Assembly: GCA_964595485.1 (NCBI GenBank)
Contig: CAZQQN010000014.1
Span: 1-63,088 of the forward strand
DNA: 63,088 bases
Source of the DNA: CAZQQN01 sp964595485
GTDB taxonomy: Bacteria > Bacteroidota > Bacteroidia > CAILMK01 > CAYYUA01
Reading direction: 5' to 3'
The translations under genes were made by a program, and so were the position numbers. Below are positions 16,765 through 26,049 of this stretch, piece after piece. Numbering within the stretch: position 1 is the stretch's first letter; the number at the start of each line of letters is the position of its first letter. The notes beneath the pieces are model-generated. The model did no database searches and had not been told where the DNA came from. It saw only the letters and a list, made by a program, of their open reading frames with translations.

Positions 16765-19700
16765 TTAATTTATTTTCCCGGAGAGTTTTTTAACCCAAAT
16801 TTCCGGATATTCCAATACTTTTCTTAGAACATCATAGTATAAGGTAACTATCAGTATGCCAGTCATAGTCCAAAGTACTAAGATGTTAAACCAATAAGTG
16901 CTAAGCTGGACGCCAAACAGTTGCTTGGCTGGAGCAAAAAAGTGAGCCCTACTATTGGATGAAGGTCTATAAATGGCGTCACTTTGAGGTATTAGGCAAT
17001 CACCCACCTCTATGATCTTTTCCAGTGCACTCTTATTGGTCACCAATTGCTTGAGCCTTTTGTTTTGATGCTGCTTTTTTAATTGCGTTATATCAACACC
17101 CTTTTCCTTGATTTTGAGAAGTTTTTCCTCTTTCCTGGCCATTACACTATTATATTTATCCACATACTTGTTTTTAAGGTCTTTTAAGTACTTGCTTAAC
17201 TCATCCTTAACTTCATTTGATAAGGGATACTCAATAGCTGATAGATTCTGAAATTTAATCAATGGATTGTTTTGATTATAAGTACTAAGTTCATTCCGGA
17301 TTAACGCTATGGCTTCCTTTGCTTGTCCTTTTTCTTCATCCCCATATTGATTAAGGGCATTAACCTTACCCCGGAGTTCAGGTATCCAGTAACTTTTTCG
17401 GTATTGGAGATTGCTCAGCTTTTTTTGATAAGGGTAAATTTTTTTGTGGTACTTATTATTTTTAAACTGGTTAACAGCAAGGCCTTCAAAAGCCCAGCGT
17501 GAAGCCATTAACTCCCCAACAACAGGCACTTTATCATGCGAAGTGATGGAGGGATTCAGTTTGTCAAACTTGATAATGACCCCACTGAAAAGGAGCTGAG
17601 GGATCAGAAGCAGTGGGATAAGAATGTAAATTGTAACCGCTGAATTAAAAGCTGACGATATGTTTAAGCCCAGTAAATTAGCAAAGCAAGCTGTCGAGAA
17701 AAGGACCAACCAATAGTCAACATACATTCCTTTTATCTCAAGTATGCTATTGCCAACTACCACAAAAAGCAAGGTTTGAATGGCCGATAAACCAAACATG
17801 ATCAGTATTTTAGACCATAAATAGCTACCAGTACTCAGATTCAGGAACTGCTCCCTTTTGCGGATCTTTTGATCCTTAATGATCTCTTCCGCGCTGACCG
17901 TTAAACCAACAAAAAGTGCTACTATCACAGCCATGAAAATAAAAGCCGGAAGGTTATCATTTTGGAAAAAGACATACCCTGCTTGATTGGTCTCGCCAGG
18001 CGGGTAAAACTTGACAAAATAGGCGAGAATCAAGCCCAACAGCGGTGTCTCAAAAAAATTAATCGACAGGTAGGTTTTGTTTTTCAGTTTGGTAAGGATA
18101 TCCCTTGTTATAAAAATTTTTAACTGTTTGAGCTTACCGGGTAGGCTAAATGTACTTTCTGGTATTTCTGAAGGTGTTTTTTGGGGAGAGATCTGGCCGG
18201 CTAAACGTTCTTTAAACTCAGCATGCCATTCGGTTGGTAGCGTTTTACGGTTCGGTGATTCATAACCGTTCTCATCTATAACCTTAGCCTCAATGATATT
18301 GAAAACTTGTTCCGGGTTTACATTTCCACAGCTGGGGCATTCACTTTCCCAACTCTTAACGTGATTAATACTTCGCTTAAAGTAAACAACGCTATCTATC
18401 GGATTTCCGTAATAAATCGGATATCCACCCGTGTCAAGGATCAAAAGGTTATCAAACATTTTAAAGATCTCTGACGATGGCTGGTGAATGACTACAAAAA
18501 CCAACTTGCCCTTCAGGGCCAACTCCTTGAGTAAATCCATGATATTTTCGGAATCATGCGATGATAGCCCTGAAGTTGGCTCATCAACAAAAAGCACGGA
18601 AGGCTCGCGGATCAATTCAAGGGCAATGTTCAAACGTTTACGCTGCCCGCCGCTTATCACCTTATCCATAGGACTACCCACTCGCAGATGCCGAACTTCA
18701 TAAAGACCAAGGCTCTGGAGCACACCGTTAACGGTCTCATTCAATTGCTCTTCCGTATAATCCTTGAAACAAAGTTGAGCATTGTAATAAATATTTTGAA
18801 AAACCGTCAATCCTTCAAATAGCAAGTCATCTTGGGAAACATAGCCAATCACACCTTCTATCTTAGCCTTTTCATGGTGAATATCTACACCGTTCAGAGT
18901 CACCTGCCCGGAGGTCGGTGGCATGTTACCATTTAAGATATTCAGTAAGGTCGTCTTACCGGAGCCACTACTCCCCATTATTCCGATCAGGTTCCCTGAT
19001 TCTTCGCTCAGGTTAATGCTCCTTACGCCATACCCGCCTGACTCAAATTCGTACGCAATATTTTCAGCCGTAAAAACAATATTGGTGCTTACCGAAGATT
19101 TCAGAAATTTATTCACCACATCACTGTAATAAATCGGGTGAATGCCCTGGCCCCGAATAGAAGCTCCGTTACTTAGGATATAAACTTTATTTTCCTGTAT
19201 AGGCTGGCTATTTAAATAAAGTTCTTGTTGCCCAAACAACCTGAAAGCAAACATATTGACGCTGGGGATCCTTAGAACCACTATGGTATCGTTAAAATGG
19301 TAAGCTTTGAGGTGGTGATTGTATTCGCGTTCTGGTAGGGTATCCTGGTTATTAATAATCAATAGTTCAGACCGATCCGGTATTTCAGATGAAGTGCTTT
19401 TGATAAAAGCTACCGCATCCTGGAATTCCTTCTCCTCGATTTTGAAAGTTTCTGATACCGTATTCAGGAATTCGGACTCATGTTGTGATATCTGCTGATC
19501 GGCGTAAATGTATTCCAGTAACCTTAATAAGACTACAACCTTCTGACGCTGGGTTAATTCCTGGGTTATTGCAGTGGTGGCATGCTCAACGGTTTGCTTA
19601 TAAGAAGCCAATGTTTCAGTGGTTACCTCACCCTCACTCTGTGGATGATAGATTGCCTTGTACTCATCATACAGGGCCAGGTATTTCTGGGCAAGCTCCT

Positions 19701-19818
19701 TATTGAGCTCTTGGCTTAAAAAACGCTCAACAATGTTACGGCTCTCGTGGGTAATATCTCCCTCACCGGAGGCCAGAGCAAACAATTGCATTAAAGCTTT
19801 TAAAAGGGCTTCGCTCAT
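16765..19818 (-). CDS. ABCG-type half transporter with N-terminal TerB-like and FHA-like regions
   Basis: 1017 residues. Residues 1-~150 are helical and acidic with a TerB/tellurite-resistance-like look (LMQLFALASGEGDITHESR; EYIYADQQISQHESEFL). Residues ~155-235 are beta-rich and FHA-like (FRLFGQQELYLNSQPI, then NGASIRGQG). The ABC ATPase follows: Walker A GSSGSGKTT (~280), signature ISGGQRKRLNIALEL (~390), Walker B VLFVDEPTSGLSS, H-loop FVVIHQPSSE, all of eukaryotic ABCG/White type. After CPSCG (~505), an ABC-2 membrane domain with about five helices occupies ~590-790, a long charged coiled-coil loop runs ~830-930, and a final helix is near 985. ATPase before membrane domain is the ABCG order. 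The substrate is unknown. Confidence 0.85.
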   Translation of the reverse strand: MSEALLKALMQLFALASGEGDITHESRNIVERFLSQELNKELAQKYLALYDEYKAIYHPQSEGEVTTETLASYKQTVEHATTAITQELTQRQKVVVLLRLLEYIYADQQISQHESEFLNTVSETFKIEEKEFQDAVAFIKSTSSEIPDRSELLIINNQDTLPEREYNHHLKAYHFNDTIVVLRIPSVNMFAFRLFGQQELYLNSQPIQENKVYILSNGASIRGQGIHPIYYSDVVNKFLKSSVSTNIVFTAENIAYEFESGGYGVRSINLSEESGNLIGIMGSSGSGKTTLLNILNGNMPPTSGQVTLNGVDIHHEKAKIEGVIGYVSQDDLLFEGLTVFQNIYYNAQLCFKDYTEEQLNETVNGVLQSLGLYEVRHLRVGSPMDKVISGGQRKRLNIALELIREPSVLFVDEPTSGLSSHDSENIMDLLKELALKGKLVFVVIHQPSSEIFKMFDNLLILDTGGYPIYYGNPIDSVVYFKRSINHVKSWESECPSCGNVNPEQVFNIIEAKVIDENGYESPNRKTLPTEWHAEFKERLAGQISPQKTPSEIPESTFSLPGKLKQLKIFITRDILTKLKNKTYLSINFFETPLLGLILAYFVKFYPPGETNQAGYVFFQNDNLPAFIFMAVIVALFVGLTVSAEEIIKDQKIRKREQFLNLSTGSYLWSKILIMFGLSAIQTLLFVVVGNSILEIKGMYVDYWLVLFSTACFANLLGLNISSAFNSAVTIYILIPLLLIPQLLFSGVIIKFDKLNPSITSHDKVPVVGELMASRWAFEGLAVNQFKNNKYHKKIYPYQKKLSNLQYRKSYWIPELRGKVNALNQYGDEEKGQAKEAIALIRNELSTYNQNNPLIKFQNLSAIEYPLSNEVKDELSKYLKDLKNKYVDKYNSVMARKEEKLLKIKEKGVDITQLKKQHQNKRLKQLVTNKSALEKIIEVGDCLIPQSDAIYRPSSNSRAHFFAPAKQLFGVQLSTYWFNILVLWTMTGILIVTLYYDVLRKVLEYPEIWVKKLSGKIN

Positions 19819-20016
19819 ACCTATAAGACTTAGGTTACAGGTTTAAAATTAGGAATTTTTTAAAACTGATTGGAAGGTTTTAGCTTAGAGGGACTAAATA
19901 AGCTTCATCTTGAAAAGATTGGTTAATTCAAACAAGGAATTGTTTATCATTTTTAGCAGCCATTTTACCTGAGAAGCCATTGATAATATAAACCTTATTG
20001 AAAGAATACGGATTTT

Positions 20017-21663
20017 TTAAGTCTGAATGACACCGGGATTAAACTTCTTTTCAATAGGAGCATGATTAGCCATTTCAATACCCTGTGAAATCACACTACG
20101 CGTATCAGCCGGATCAATGATATCGTCCACCCACATGCGAGCTGCCGCATACAAGGGTTTGGTTTGCTCCTCGTAATCCGCTTTGATTTTTTCTTCTAAT
20201 TCTTTTTCTTTCTCTTCATCCGGCTCTTCTCCTTTGGCTTTCATTTGGGATACCTGAATTTGGGTTAAGGTTTTGGCGGCTTGCCCTCCTCCCATAACGG
20301 CTATCCGGGCAGAAGGCCAGGCAACAATGAGTCGCGGGTCATAAGCTTTACCGCACATCGCATAATTCCCGGCTCCGTAGGAATTCCCAATTATAACAGT
20401 GAATTTCGGAACAACACTATTGGCAACCGCATTAACCAGTTTAGCGCCATCCTTGATTATTCCTCCTTGCTCAGACCGGCTACCCACCATAAAGCCCGTT
20501 ACATCCTGCAGGAATACCAACGGGATTTTTTTCTGGTTACAGTTCATGATGAACCGGGCCGCTTTATCCGAAGCATCCGAATAAATAACCCCACCAACCT
20601 GCATCTCTCCCTTCTTACTCTTTGTAACCTGCCTTTGGTTGGCAATAATGCCAACTGACCAGCCATCTATGCGGGCATAACCACAGAGCATGGTTTTACC
20701 ATACCCTTCTTTGTATTGTTTGAAATCCGAATCATCAACCAGCCGGTTGATAATTTCCAGCGTATCGTAAGGCCTGGAACGGTCATTGGGAAAATGCCCC
20801 AATAACTCATCCGGATTGTCCTTTGGGGGTTTTGTTTGTGCCCTGTCAAAACCTGCTTCTTCCGAATGACCCGTTTTATCCAATGTATCCCGGATCGCAT
20901 CCAAACAACTTTGATCATCCGGGTATTTATTATCTGTTACACCGGAAATTTCAGACTGGGTAGTGGCGCCTCCCAATTCCTCAGCCGAAACATCTTCTCC
21001 AATAGCGGCTTTCACCAAGTAGGGGCCTGCCAGAAAAATGGAACCTGTATCTTCAACAATAAGGGCCTCATCTGACATAATAGGCAGGTAGGCTCCACCG
21101 GCCACGCAACTGCCCATAATCGCAGCAATCTGCTGAATCCCTTCTGAAGACATGATCGCATTGTTTCGGAAAATTCGGCCGAAATGGTCTTTATCAGGAA
21201 AAATTTCATCCTGCATCGGTAAATATACACCAGCGCTATCCACTAAATAAATAATGGGTATGCGGTTTTCCATCGCTATTTCCTGAGCCCTTAAATTCTT
21301 CTTGGCAGTAATCGGAAACCAAGCACCGGCTTTTACAGTTGCATCGTTGGCAACCACAATACACTTTCTGCCGCTAACTTTCCCAATTTTTACGACCACA
21401 CCCCCTGACGGACAGCCGCCATGTTCCTGATACATATTATAACCGGCAAAAGTCCCGATCTCTAATGTTTCCGCGTCATCATCCAGCAGGTAGTCGATTC
21501 TTTCCCTGGCCAGCATCTTCCCTTTGGCCTTTTGTTTCTCAGCCTTTTTCTCACCACCACCAGCTTGCATCTGCTTGCGTGTCTCTTCAATGTAGCTGAG
21601 CTGAAGCTTATTCTCATCTTCGTTTTTATTAAACTGGATGTCTTCTTTCTTTTGATTGGCCAT
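20017..21663 (-). CDS. Acyl-CoA carboxylase carboxyltransferase (beta) subunit, methylcrotonyl-CoA carboxylase-like
   Basis: I use the ATG at 21663 (MANQKKEDIQF), giving 548 residues, close to the usual length; an upstream in-frame extension to 21765 adds an unlikely leader. The two crotonase-fold halves of a carboxyltransferase are present. YLVDSAGVYLPMQDEIFPD and GSCVAGGAYLPIMSDE resemble MCC beta, and the second half has FLQDVTGFMVGSRSEQGGII and GNSYGAGNYAMCGKAYDP, the acyl-CoA binding region. The enzyme moves the carboxyl group from biotin to an acyl-CoA. Exact substrate is uncertain between methylcrotonyl-CoA, propionyl-CoA and related acyl-CoAs. No biotin carboxylase subunit is adjacent. 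Confidence 0.9.
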   Translation of the reverse strand: MANQKKEDIQFNKNEDENKLQLSYIEETRKQMQAGGGEKKAEKQKAKGKMLARERIDYLLDDDAETLEIGTFAGYNMYQEHGGCPSGGVVVKIGKVSGRKCIVVANDATVKAGAWFPITAKKNLRAQEIAMENRIPIIYLVDSAGVYLPMQDEIFPDKDHFGRIFRNNAIMSSEGIQQIAAIMGSCVAGGAYLPIMSDEALIVEDTGSIFLAGPYLVKAAIGEDVSAEELGGATTQSEISGVTDNKYPDDQSCLDAIRDTLDKTGHSEEAGFDRAQTKPPKDNPDELLGHFPNDRSRPYDTLEIINRLVDDSDFKQYKEGYGKTMLCGYARIDGWSVGIIANQRQVTKSKKGEMQVGGVIYSDASDKAARFIMNCNQKKIPLVFLQDVTGFMVGSRSEQGGIIKDGAKLVNAVANSVVPKFTVIIGNSYGAGNYAMCGKAYDPRLIVAWPSARIAVMGGGQAAKTLTQIQVSQMKAKGEEPDEEKEKELEEKIKADYEEQTKPLYAAARMWVDDIIDPADTRSVISQGIEMANHAPIEKKFNPGVIQT

Positions 21664-21831
21664 AACATTGTTTTTGGTAGCCACAAAAATAGCAGCTAAA
21701 GGTGAAATTTCTAAACCGAAGGTGGAATTATGTTCATCAGTAATTATCATGCACCTCAAGCCCATTCCAGGCTAAAATGGTATCATATGGGAGAAATAGC
21801 AATGAATAAAAACGAAGCCTATCAAAAAGCC

Positions 21832-22761
21832 TTAAAGGTAAGGTTCTTGTTTTTTCATCATGGAGCGTAAGATATTCACATACTTCATCCCGATTCCAGA
21901 ATACTTCTGAAGCCCTAAAGCCATTGTGTAGCCATCTGGTTTTTGGCCTTCCAACCTTTTCTTATACCGGAGTGCTCTTAATTGCTGGTAAGCAGGGTGA
22001 GAGTTTACGTGATGCATGTAACTTTCTACCGAGCCAGCAACCGTTTGAAAAGCTGCTACTTCGTGGGTGGACCCTTCCTTCCTTTGGCCCGGGACAATGC
22101 CACAACCCGGCTTAAAGCACCACTGACCAAACATGTTATTCCCGATTCGGGCAAAACGGGAAGTACCCCATGCGGATTCGTTAGCTGCCTGAGCGATAGC
22201 TAAGTCTACAGGTATTATGTCAACATGCATCAACAGATCCAAAAAGGCTTCATTTGAAGGGAATTCACGGTTTTTCACCCGGTATTGTTTGGCAATGCTT
22301 GCCAACCATCGTTTGTCCTTTTTAGAAAGCTCATCACCATTTTTCACTCCTTTGTAAATCCGTTTTATCAAATAACGGTCTTGTAAAATACGGGCATTTT
22401 CTGTCTTAATAACAGGCTTTAAAAACTGGACAAAAAGTTTTTTGCGTTCCTCAGTGTCTTGTATGGATTGAAAATCAGGAAGAGCCGCAGAAGATTGCAG
22501 CGTATCCTTTGCAGTGCCTAAGTCAACCTTCATTAATTGCGTCAAACTTTTGCGAGGTGGCACTTCATTACTTTTAGGCTTTACTTTATCAGCCTCAGGA
22601 ATTTCGACATCAACCTTTCCTTGATCAGATTGGCCCTCAGATGGCTTTGATGCAACGGTATCTGAAGAACTTTTTTGGCTTTCGCCATTTTGATTATTCG
22701 TTGTGCAGCTCATCGTTAGAAATAACAAACTCGCTAGCGTAATAAGGAAATTGAAATGCAT
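21832..22761 (-). CDS. Lipoprotein glucosaminidase (Bax-like, GH73 family)
   Basis: A 309-residue lipoprotein: signal peptide with lipobox FLTMSC, then a Ser/Lys/Asp-rich linker (~20-75) and a C-terminal glucosaminidase domain. The signature is VDLAIAQAANESAWGTSRFA, with the general-acid Glu in the NESAWG motif, followed by NNMFGQWCFKPGCG and VESYMHHVNSHPAYQQLR, all as in Bax/FlgJ-type enzymes. It should cleave glycan strands of peptidoglycan from the periplasmic face of a membrane. A role in wall turnover is inferred. Confidence 0.9.
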   Translation of the reverse strand: MHFNFLITLASLLFLTMSCTTNNQNGESQKSSSDTVASKPSEGQSDQGKVDVEIPEADKVKPKSNEVPPRKSLTQLMKVDLGTAKDTLQSSAALPDFQSIQDTEERKKLFVQFLKPVIKTENARILQDRYLIKRIYKGVKNGDELSKKDKRWLASIAKQYRVKNREFPSNEAFLDLLMHVDIIPVDLAIAQAANESAWGTSRFARIGNNMFGQWCFKPGCGIVPGQRKEGSTHEVAAFQTVAGSVESYMHHVNSHPAYQQLRALRYKKRLEGQKPDGYTMALGLQKYSGIGMKYVNILRSMMKKQEPYL

Positions 22762-23437
22762 AAGGTAAGCTTTCTATAAAATACTAAGGTATAAAAAATT
22801 TATCACAAGCAAAAAGAACAATGTAAACCATGCGGCTGATTCTGTGACCAAATAAAAGTTCAGCAGCCTGTCTTTGATCTGGCCTAACTATTGGCAGGAA
22901 GACTTTCTAAAATTACTCCTGCAATAGGATATTGGAAAGCTCAGCTTTTTTCACCCTATTTTGCATTATGATCAACAAACCTTTCCTTCAGGATTTACTC
23001 AATTATTATTTCAATAGCTATCATTAATGGGTTCAGCAAAATCACACTATGCTCGAAACCCATGTTGGGTGCAAAATGCTACTCATCTCCTTTGGCCTTT
23101 TACAATTTAGTCTTTGCCTTTTCCAAAAACCAGCATTACTCAATTTTCAAGACTTAAAGCTTTTATCACCATTTTTTTATCATTGGCAGCATAGGGAACT
23201 ACCCTAATAAAAACCAAAGGTTCAGAGGAAGGGTAAATTTATAGCATCCCTGAAAAATGGGTACAATACTTCCTTAAGCTGAAGACTAAAAAAAGTTTAG
23301 AAGGGCACTTGGCAAGGTCTCAATTTGTATAAGCCAAGATTGAGCGTTGGAAGCAACTAAGTTATCATTGGCTTAATCCAAAAAAGCTTATTCCTATAGC
23401 GGAGTAGCGTATATTTAACTTCCCTGTTTCTTTTGCC
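22762..23437. other. Intergenic region without recognised features
   Basis: A 676-bp gap between two minus-strand genes. No tRNA-like TPsiC loop, promoter of the phylum's type, terminator or ORF with family similarity was seen. It is long for this genome and could hide a degraded gene or a small RNA. Confidence 0.4.
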
Positions 23438-24679
23438 TTAAGCCGGCTGATAAAGCGCCTCCCGCTGAGCCTTAATGGATTCATCGGCCAAGTATTCATC
23501 AAAGGACATGCGCTTATCAATGAAGCCTGAAGGCGTTAATTCCAATATGCGATTGGCAACTGATTGAAGAAATTCATGGTCCTGGGAATGAAAAAGAACG
23601 CTTCCTTTGTATTCCTTTATTGAATTGTTGAAGGCGGTAATGGCTTCAAGGTCGAGGTGATTGGTTGGCTCATCAAGTATTAGCACATTAGCCTGCTGCA
23701 ACATTAACCTCGCAATCATACAACGCATACGCTCACCACCGGATAAGACGTTAGCTTTTTTAAATGGCTCTTCACCGGAAAACAGCATTTTTCCCAGGAA
23801 ACTCCTGACAAAATTTTCCTCCCGGTTATTGGTAAACTGCCGCAGCCAATCGATCAGGTTAAGGTGCTCATTGAAATATTCGGTATTGTCATTGGGGAGG
23901 TAGGCACTTTTCACGGTTATACCCCATTTATAATTCCCATTATCTGGATTAGCCTTACCCATGATAATATCAAAAAAGCTTGTAACAGCAGTATGGTCAT
24001 CTGAAAGTACAGCAACCTTATCCCCTTTTTGTAATGAAAAGTTTAAGCCCGTGAAAAGCGGGTCTTGGTTACCATACTTCTGTAAACCATCTGTTTCCAG
24101 GATTTGATCACCGGCTTCACGCTCCTGCTCAAGGATGATGGCTGGTGCTCTACGCGAAGATGGTGGGATATCTTCGGGTTCAATTTTTTCAAGCATTTTC
24201 TTTCGACTGGTTGCTTGACGGGATTTTGACTTATTAGCGCTGAATCTTTCAATAAAAGTTTTCAACTCTTTCCGCTTTTGCTCTAACTTTTTATTGTACT
24301 CCTGTCGTTGCTTCTTAGCCAGGAGTGTAGATTCATACCAAAAGGTATAATTACCCGTATACAGGGTAATCTTACGGTGGTCAATATCGGCAATATGGGT
24401 ACAAACGGTATCCAGAAAGTGCCTGTCGTGAGAAACGACTATCGCCACATTTTCAAAATCCAACAGGAAATCTTCCAGCCAACTAACGGTTTCCAAATCG
24501 AGATCGTTGGTAGGCTCATCAAGAAGTAAAATATCCGGATTTCCGAATAAAGCCTGCGCTAATAAAACGCGGACTTTCTGGTTAGTACTTAACTCACTCA
24601 TCTGTCTGTTATGATAAGCCTCTTCAATACCCAAACCACTCAACATTTCACTGGCATCACTTTCAGCGCTCCAGCTCAC
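23438..24679 (-). CDS. ABC-F ATPase, C-terminal fragment of a broken gene (YbiT/YkpA-like)
   Basis: A 413-residue fragment that picks up the ABC-F reading frame at WSAESDASEMLSGLGI. It contains the first-domain signature (degenerate ELSTNQKVRVLLAQAL), Walker B DILLLDEPTNDLD and the SHDRHFLDTVC switch. The inter-domain arm follows (coiled Lys/Glu with SRQATSRKKMLEKI), and then a second ABC domain whose Walker A is degenerate (AVLSDDHTAVTS), with LSGGERMRCMIARLM and VLILDEPTNHLDLE. The GTG at 24679 is only the first possible start in this frame; the true N-terminal part is encoded in another frame just upstream (24663-25028). ABC-F proteins act on ribosomes rather than in transport. Confidence 0.85.
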   Translation of the reverse strand: MSWSAESDASEMLSGLGIEEAYHNRQMSELSTNQKVRVLLAQALFGNPDILLLDEPTNDLDLETVSWLEDFLLDFENVAIVVSHDRHFLDTVCTHIADIDHRKITLYTGNYTFWYESTLLAKKQRQEYNKKLEQKRKELKTFIERFSANKSKSRQATSRKKMLEKIEPEDIPPSSRRAPAIILEQEREAGDQILETDGLQKYGNQDPLFTGLNFSLQKGDKVAVLSDDHTAVTSFFDIIMGKANPDNGNYKWGITVKSAYLPNDNTEYFNEHLNLIDWLRQFTNNREENFVRSFLGKMLFSGEEPFKKANVLSGGERMRCMIARLMLQQANVLILDEPTNHLDLEAITAFNNSIKEYKGSVLFHSQDHEFLQSVANRILELTPSGFIDKRMSFDEYLADESIKAQREALYQPA

Positions 24680-25028
24680 CAGCTTTCATGCCATCTTCAT
24701 CCGTAAATTCCTCTTTAGCGTAAATGGCCTCTTTTTCCTTCATGACATCGTACAAGCGTTTGTGGCCCATGATAACCGTATCCATTACATTGTAGTCATC
24801 ATAAGCAAAATGATCCTGTTTTAGCACAGCTATCTTACTGTTCGGGGCAACATCGACTGAGCCCTGGTTAGGCTCAATTTCACCGGATAAGATCCGAAGA
24901 AAAGTAGATTTTCCGGACCCGTTGGCACCAATAATTCCATAACAATTACCAGGCGTGAACTTAAGGTTTACATCCTCAAAAAGAGGGGTTTTATCAAATT
25001 GTAATGTTACATCACTTGCTTGGATCAT
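24663..25028 (-). CDS. ABC-F ATPase, N-terminal fragment of a broken gene
   Basis: The start is the ATG at 25028 (MIQASDVTLQFDKTPLFED), the normal beginning of YbiT-type ABC-F proteins. The fragment holds Walker A GANGSGKST and the YGII...SGEIEP region, and runs through EEFTDEDGMKAGELER, where it stops. In intact relatives about nine more residues separate the AGELE segment from the GW-AE segment that opens the downstream fragment. At the join, one copy of GCTGGAG serves both GA-GCTGGAG (ELE) and the expected G-GCTGGAG (GWS), as a ~29-bp deletion between 7-bp direct repeats would leave. It may be a true pseudogene or an assembly collapse. Confidence 0.85.
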   Translation of the reverse strand: MIQASDVTLQFDKTPLFEDVNLKFTPGNCYGIIGANGSGKSTFLRILSGEIEPNQGSVDVAPNSKIAVLKQDHFAYDDYNVMDTVIMGHKRLYDVMKEKEAIYAKEEFTDEDGMKAGELER

Positions 25029-25201
25029 AATTTTCTCACTGCTTTTTTCTGCTTTGCAAATTACTGAATTTAATGAATGCTTCCCGAAACACGCAGGAAA
25101 AAAATGCTTCAAACTTCCCTAAAGCGTCAACTGACCCTTTTATAAACAATAGGGGCTTGATAATCAAAAAGTTCTTGGAGCAAAGTTTTAAGGTAAAAAA
25201 G

Positions 25202-25231
25202 TTTGTCAAGTCTGAATTTTCTGTAGCTTTG
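25202..25231 (+). promoter_or_regulatory. Bacteroidota promoter of the cold-shock gene
   Basis: TTTG at 25202-25205 and TAgcTTTG at 25224-25231 are 18 nt apart, an excellent match to the phylum's housekeeping promoter. Transcription would start about 35 nt before the ATG at 25272. Confidence 0.75.
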
Positions 25232-25271
25232 CAGGGATTGTTAAATTATAAAGTAGAATTATTAGACTATC

Positions 25272-25472
25272 ATGCAAACAGGAACTGTTAAGTTTTTTAA
25301 TGAAAACAAAGGTTACGGATTCATTAAAGTCGATGAATCCAACGAAGAAATCTTCGTTCATGCTACTGGCTTAGTAGACGAAATTCAAAAGGATGACAAA
25401 GTTGCTTTTGAAGTTAAGGAAGGGAAAAAAGGTCTCAACGCTATAAACGTTAAACAGGAGGGCGAAGAATAA
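25272..25472 (+). CDS. Cold-shock protein (CspA family)
   Basis: A 66-residue OB-fold nucleic-acid-binding protein, full length for the family. Both RNA-binding motifs are present: RNP1 as KGYGFIKV (~14-21) and RNP2 as EIFVHAT (~27-33), with the opening GTVKFFNENKG. It binds single-stranded RNA or DNA as a chaperone. It has its own strong promoter and an intrinsic terminator 30 nt after the stop, so it is a single-gene transcript. Confidence 0.95.
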   Translation: MQTGTVKFFNENKGYGFIKVDESNEEIFVHATGLVDEIQKDDKVAFEVKEGKKGLNAINVKQEGEE

Positions 25473-25502
25473 GGCTCACCTTACCTTTTTGAAAATTTGT
25501 TT

Positions 25503-25537
25503 AAAGGACTGCTCTAAAAGGGGCAGTCCTTTTTTTA
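25503..25537 (+). terminator. Intrinsic terminator after the cold-shock gene
   Basis: AAAGGACTGC pairs with GCAGTCCTTT around a 10-nt loop and runs into a T tract (TTTTTTT). It is a strong rho-independent terminator for the 25272-25472 gene. Confidence 0.9.
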
Positions 25538-25612
25538 TGTCCTTTGCCTTTGTAAAAATTTATAAGAGGAATTTTTTTATTTGAAAAGCATTTCTATCAA
25601 TAAAGCAATTTA

Positions 25613-26020
25613 ATGGGACGTATTCTGGCCATTGACTACGGAAGCAAGCGGGTAGGCATTGCGGTTACCGACCCGGAACAGATAGTGGCTAATGGTTTAA
25701 CCACCGTTCATTCCAAAGACCTAATGGATTATTTAAAAGATTACTTGTCCCGGGAAAAAGTACAGACAATAGTAGTAGGTTATCCGACAAACCTTGACGG
25801 AACTGAAACCCATGCCACTCCGTTGGTTAAAGGTGTAATAAGAAAATTAAAAAAGCAATTCCCAAGTCAAATTATAACGACATTGGATGAAAGTTTTACC
25901 TCCAAAATGGCAACAAACGCTATGGTTCAGGGAGGAATGAAAAAGAAAAAGCGCCAGGATAAAGGTGTCGTGGATAAAATCAGCGCAACATTAATTTTGC
26001 AATCTTACCTTGGTTCGTAG
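25613..26020 (+). CDS. ruvX: Holliday-junction-resolvase-like pre-16S rRNA nuclease RuvX/YqgF
   Basis: 135 residues, the normal size. The RNase H-like motif ILAIDYGSKRVGIAVTDP is at the N-terminus, VVGYPTNLDGTET is in the middle (family VVGLPLNMDGTEG), DESFTSKMA is the third acidic motif, and VDKISATLILQSYL closes the protein. YqgF-family enzymes process the 5' end of pre-16S rRNA. The def gene follows 29 nt later on the same strand, so the two are probably co-transcribed. Confidence 0.93.
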   Translation: MGRILAIDYGSKRVGIAVTDPEQIVANGLTTVHSKDLMDYLKDYLSREKVQTIVVGYPTNLDGTETHATPLVKGVIRKLKKQFPSQIITTLDESFTSKMATNAMVQGGMKKKKRQDKGVVDKISATLILQSYLGS

Positions 26021-26049
26021 GTAAAAAAAATGTAATCGTTTAGTTTACT

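Noticed and set aside
20281..20658. Plus-strand 125-codon open frame opposite the carboxyltransferase gene
   Set aside because: Lies wholly inside a well-conserved gene on the other strand and has no family motif; a shadow frame.
21664..21765. Longer N-terminus for the carboxyltransferase from 21765
   Set aside because: The extension is unlike the family; the ATG at 21663 gives the normal start.
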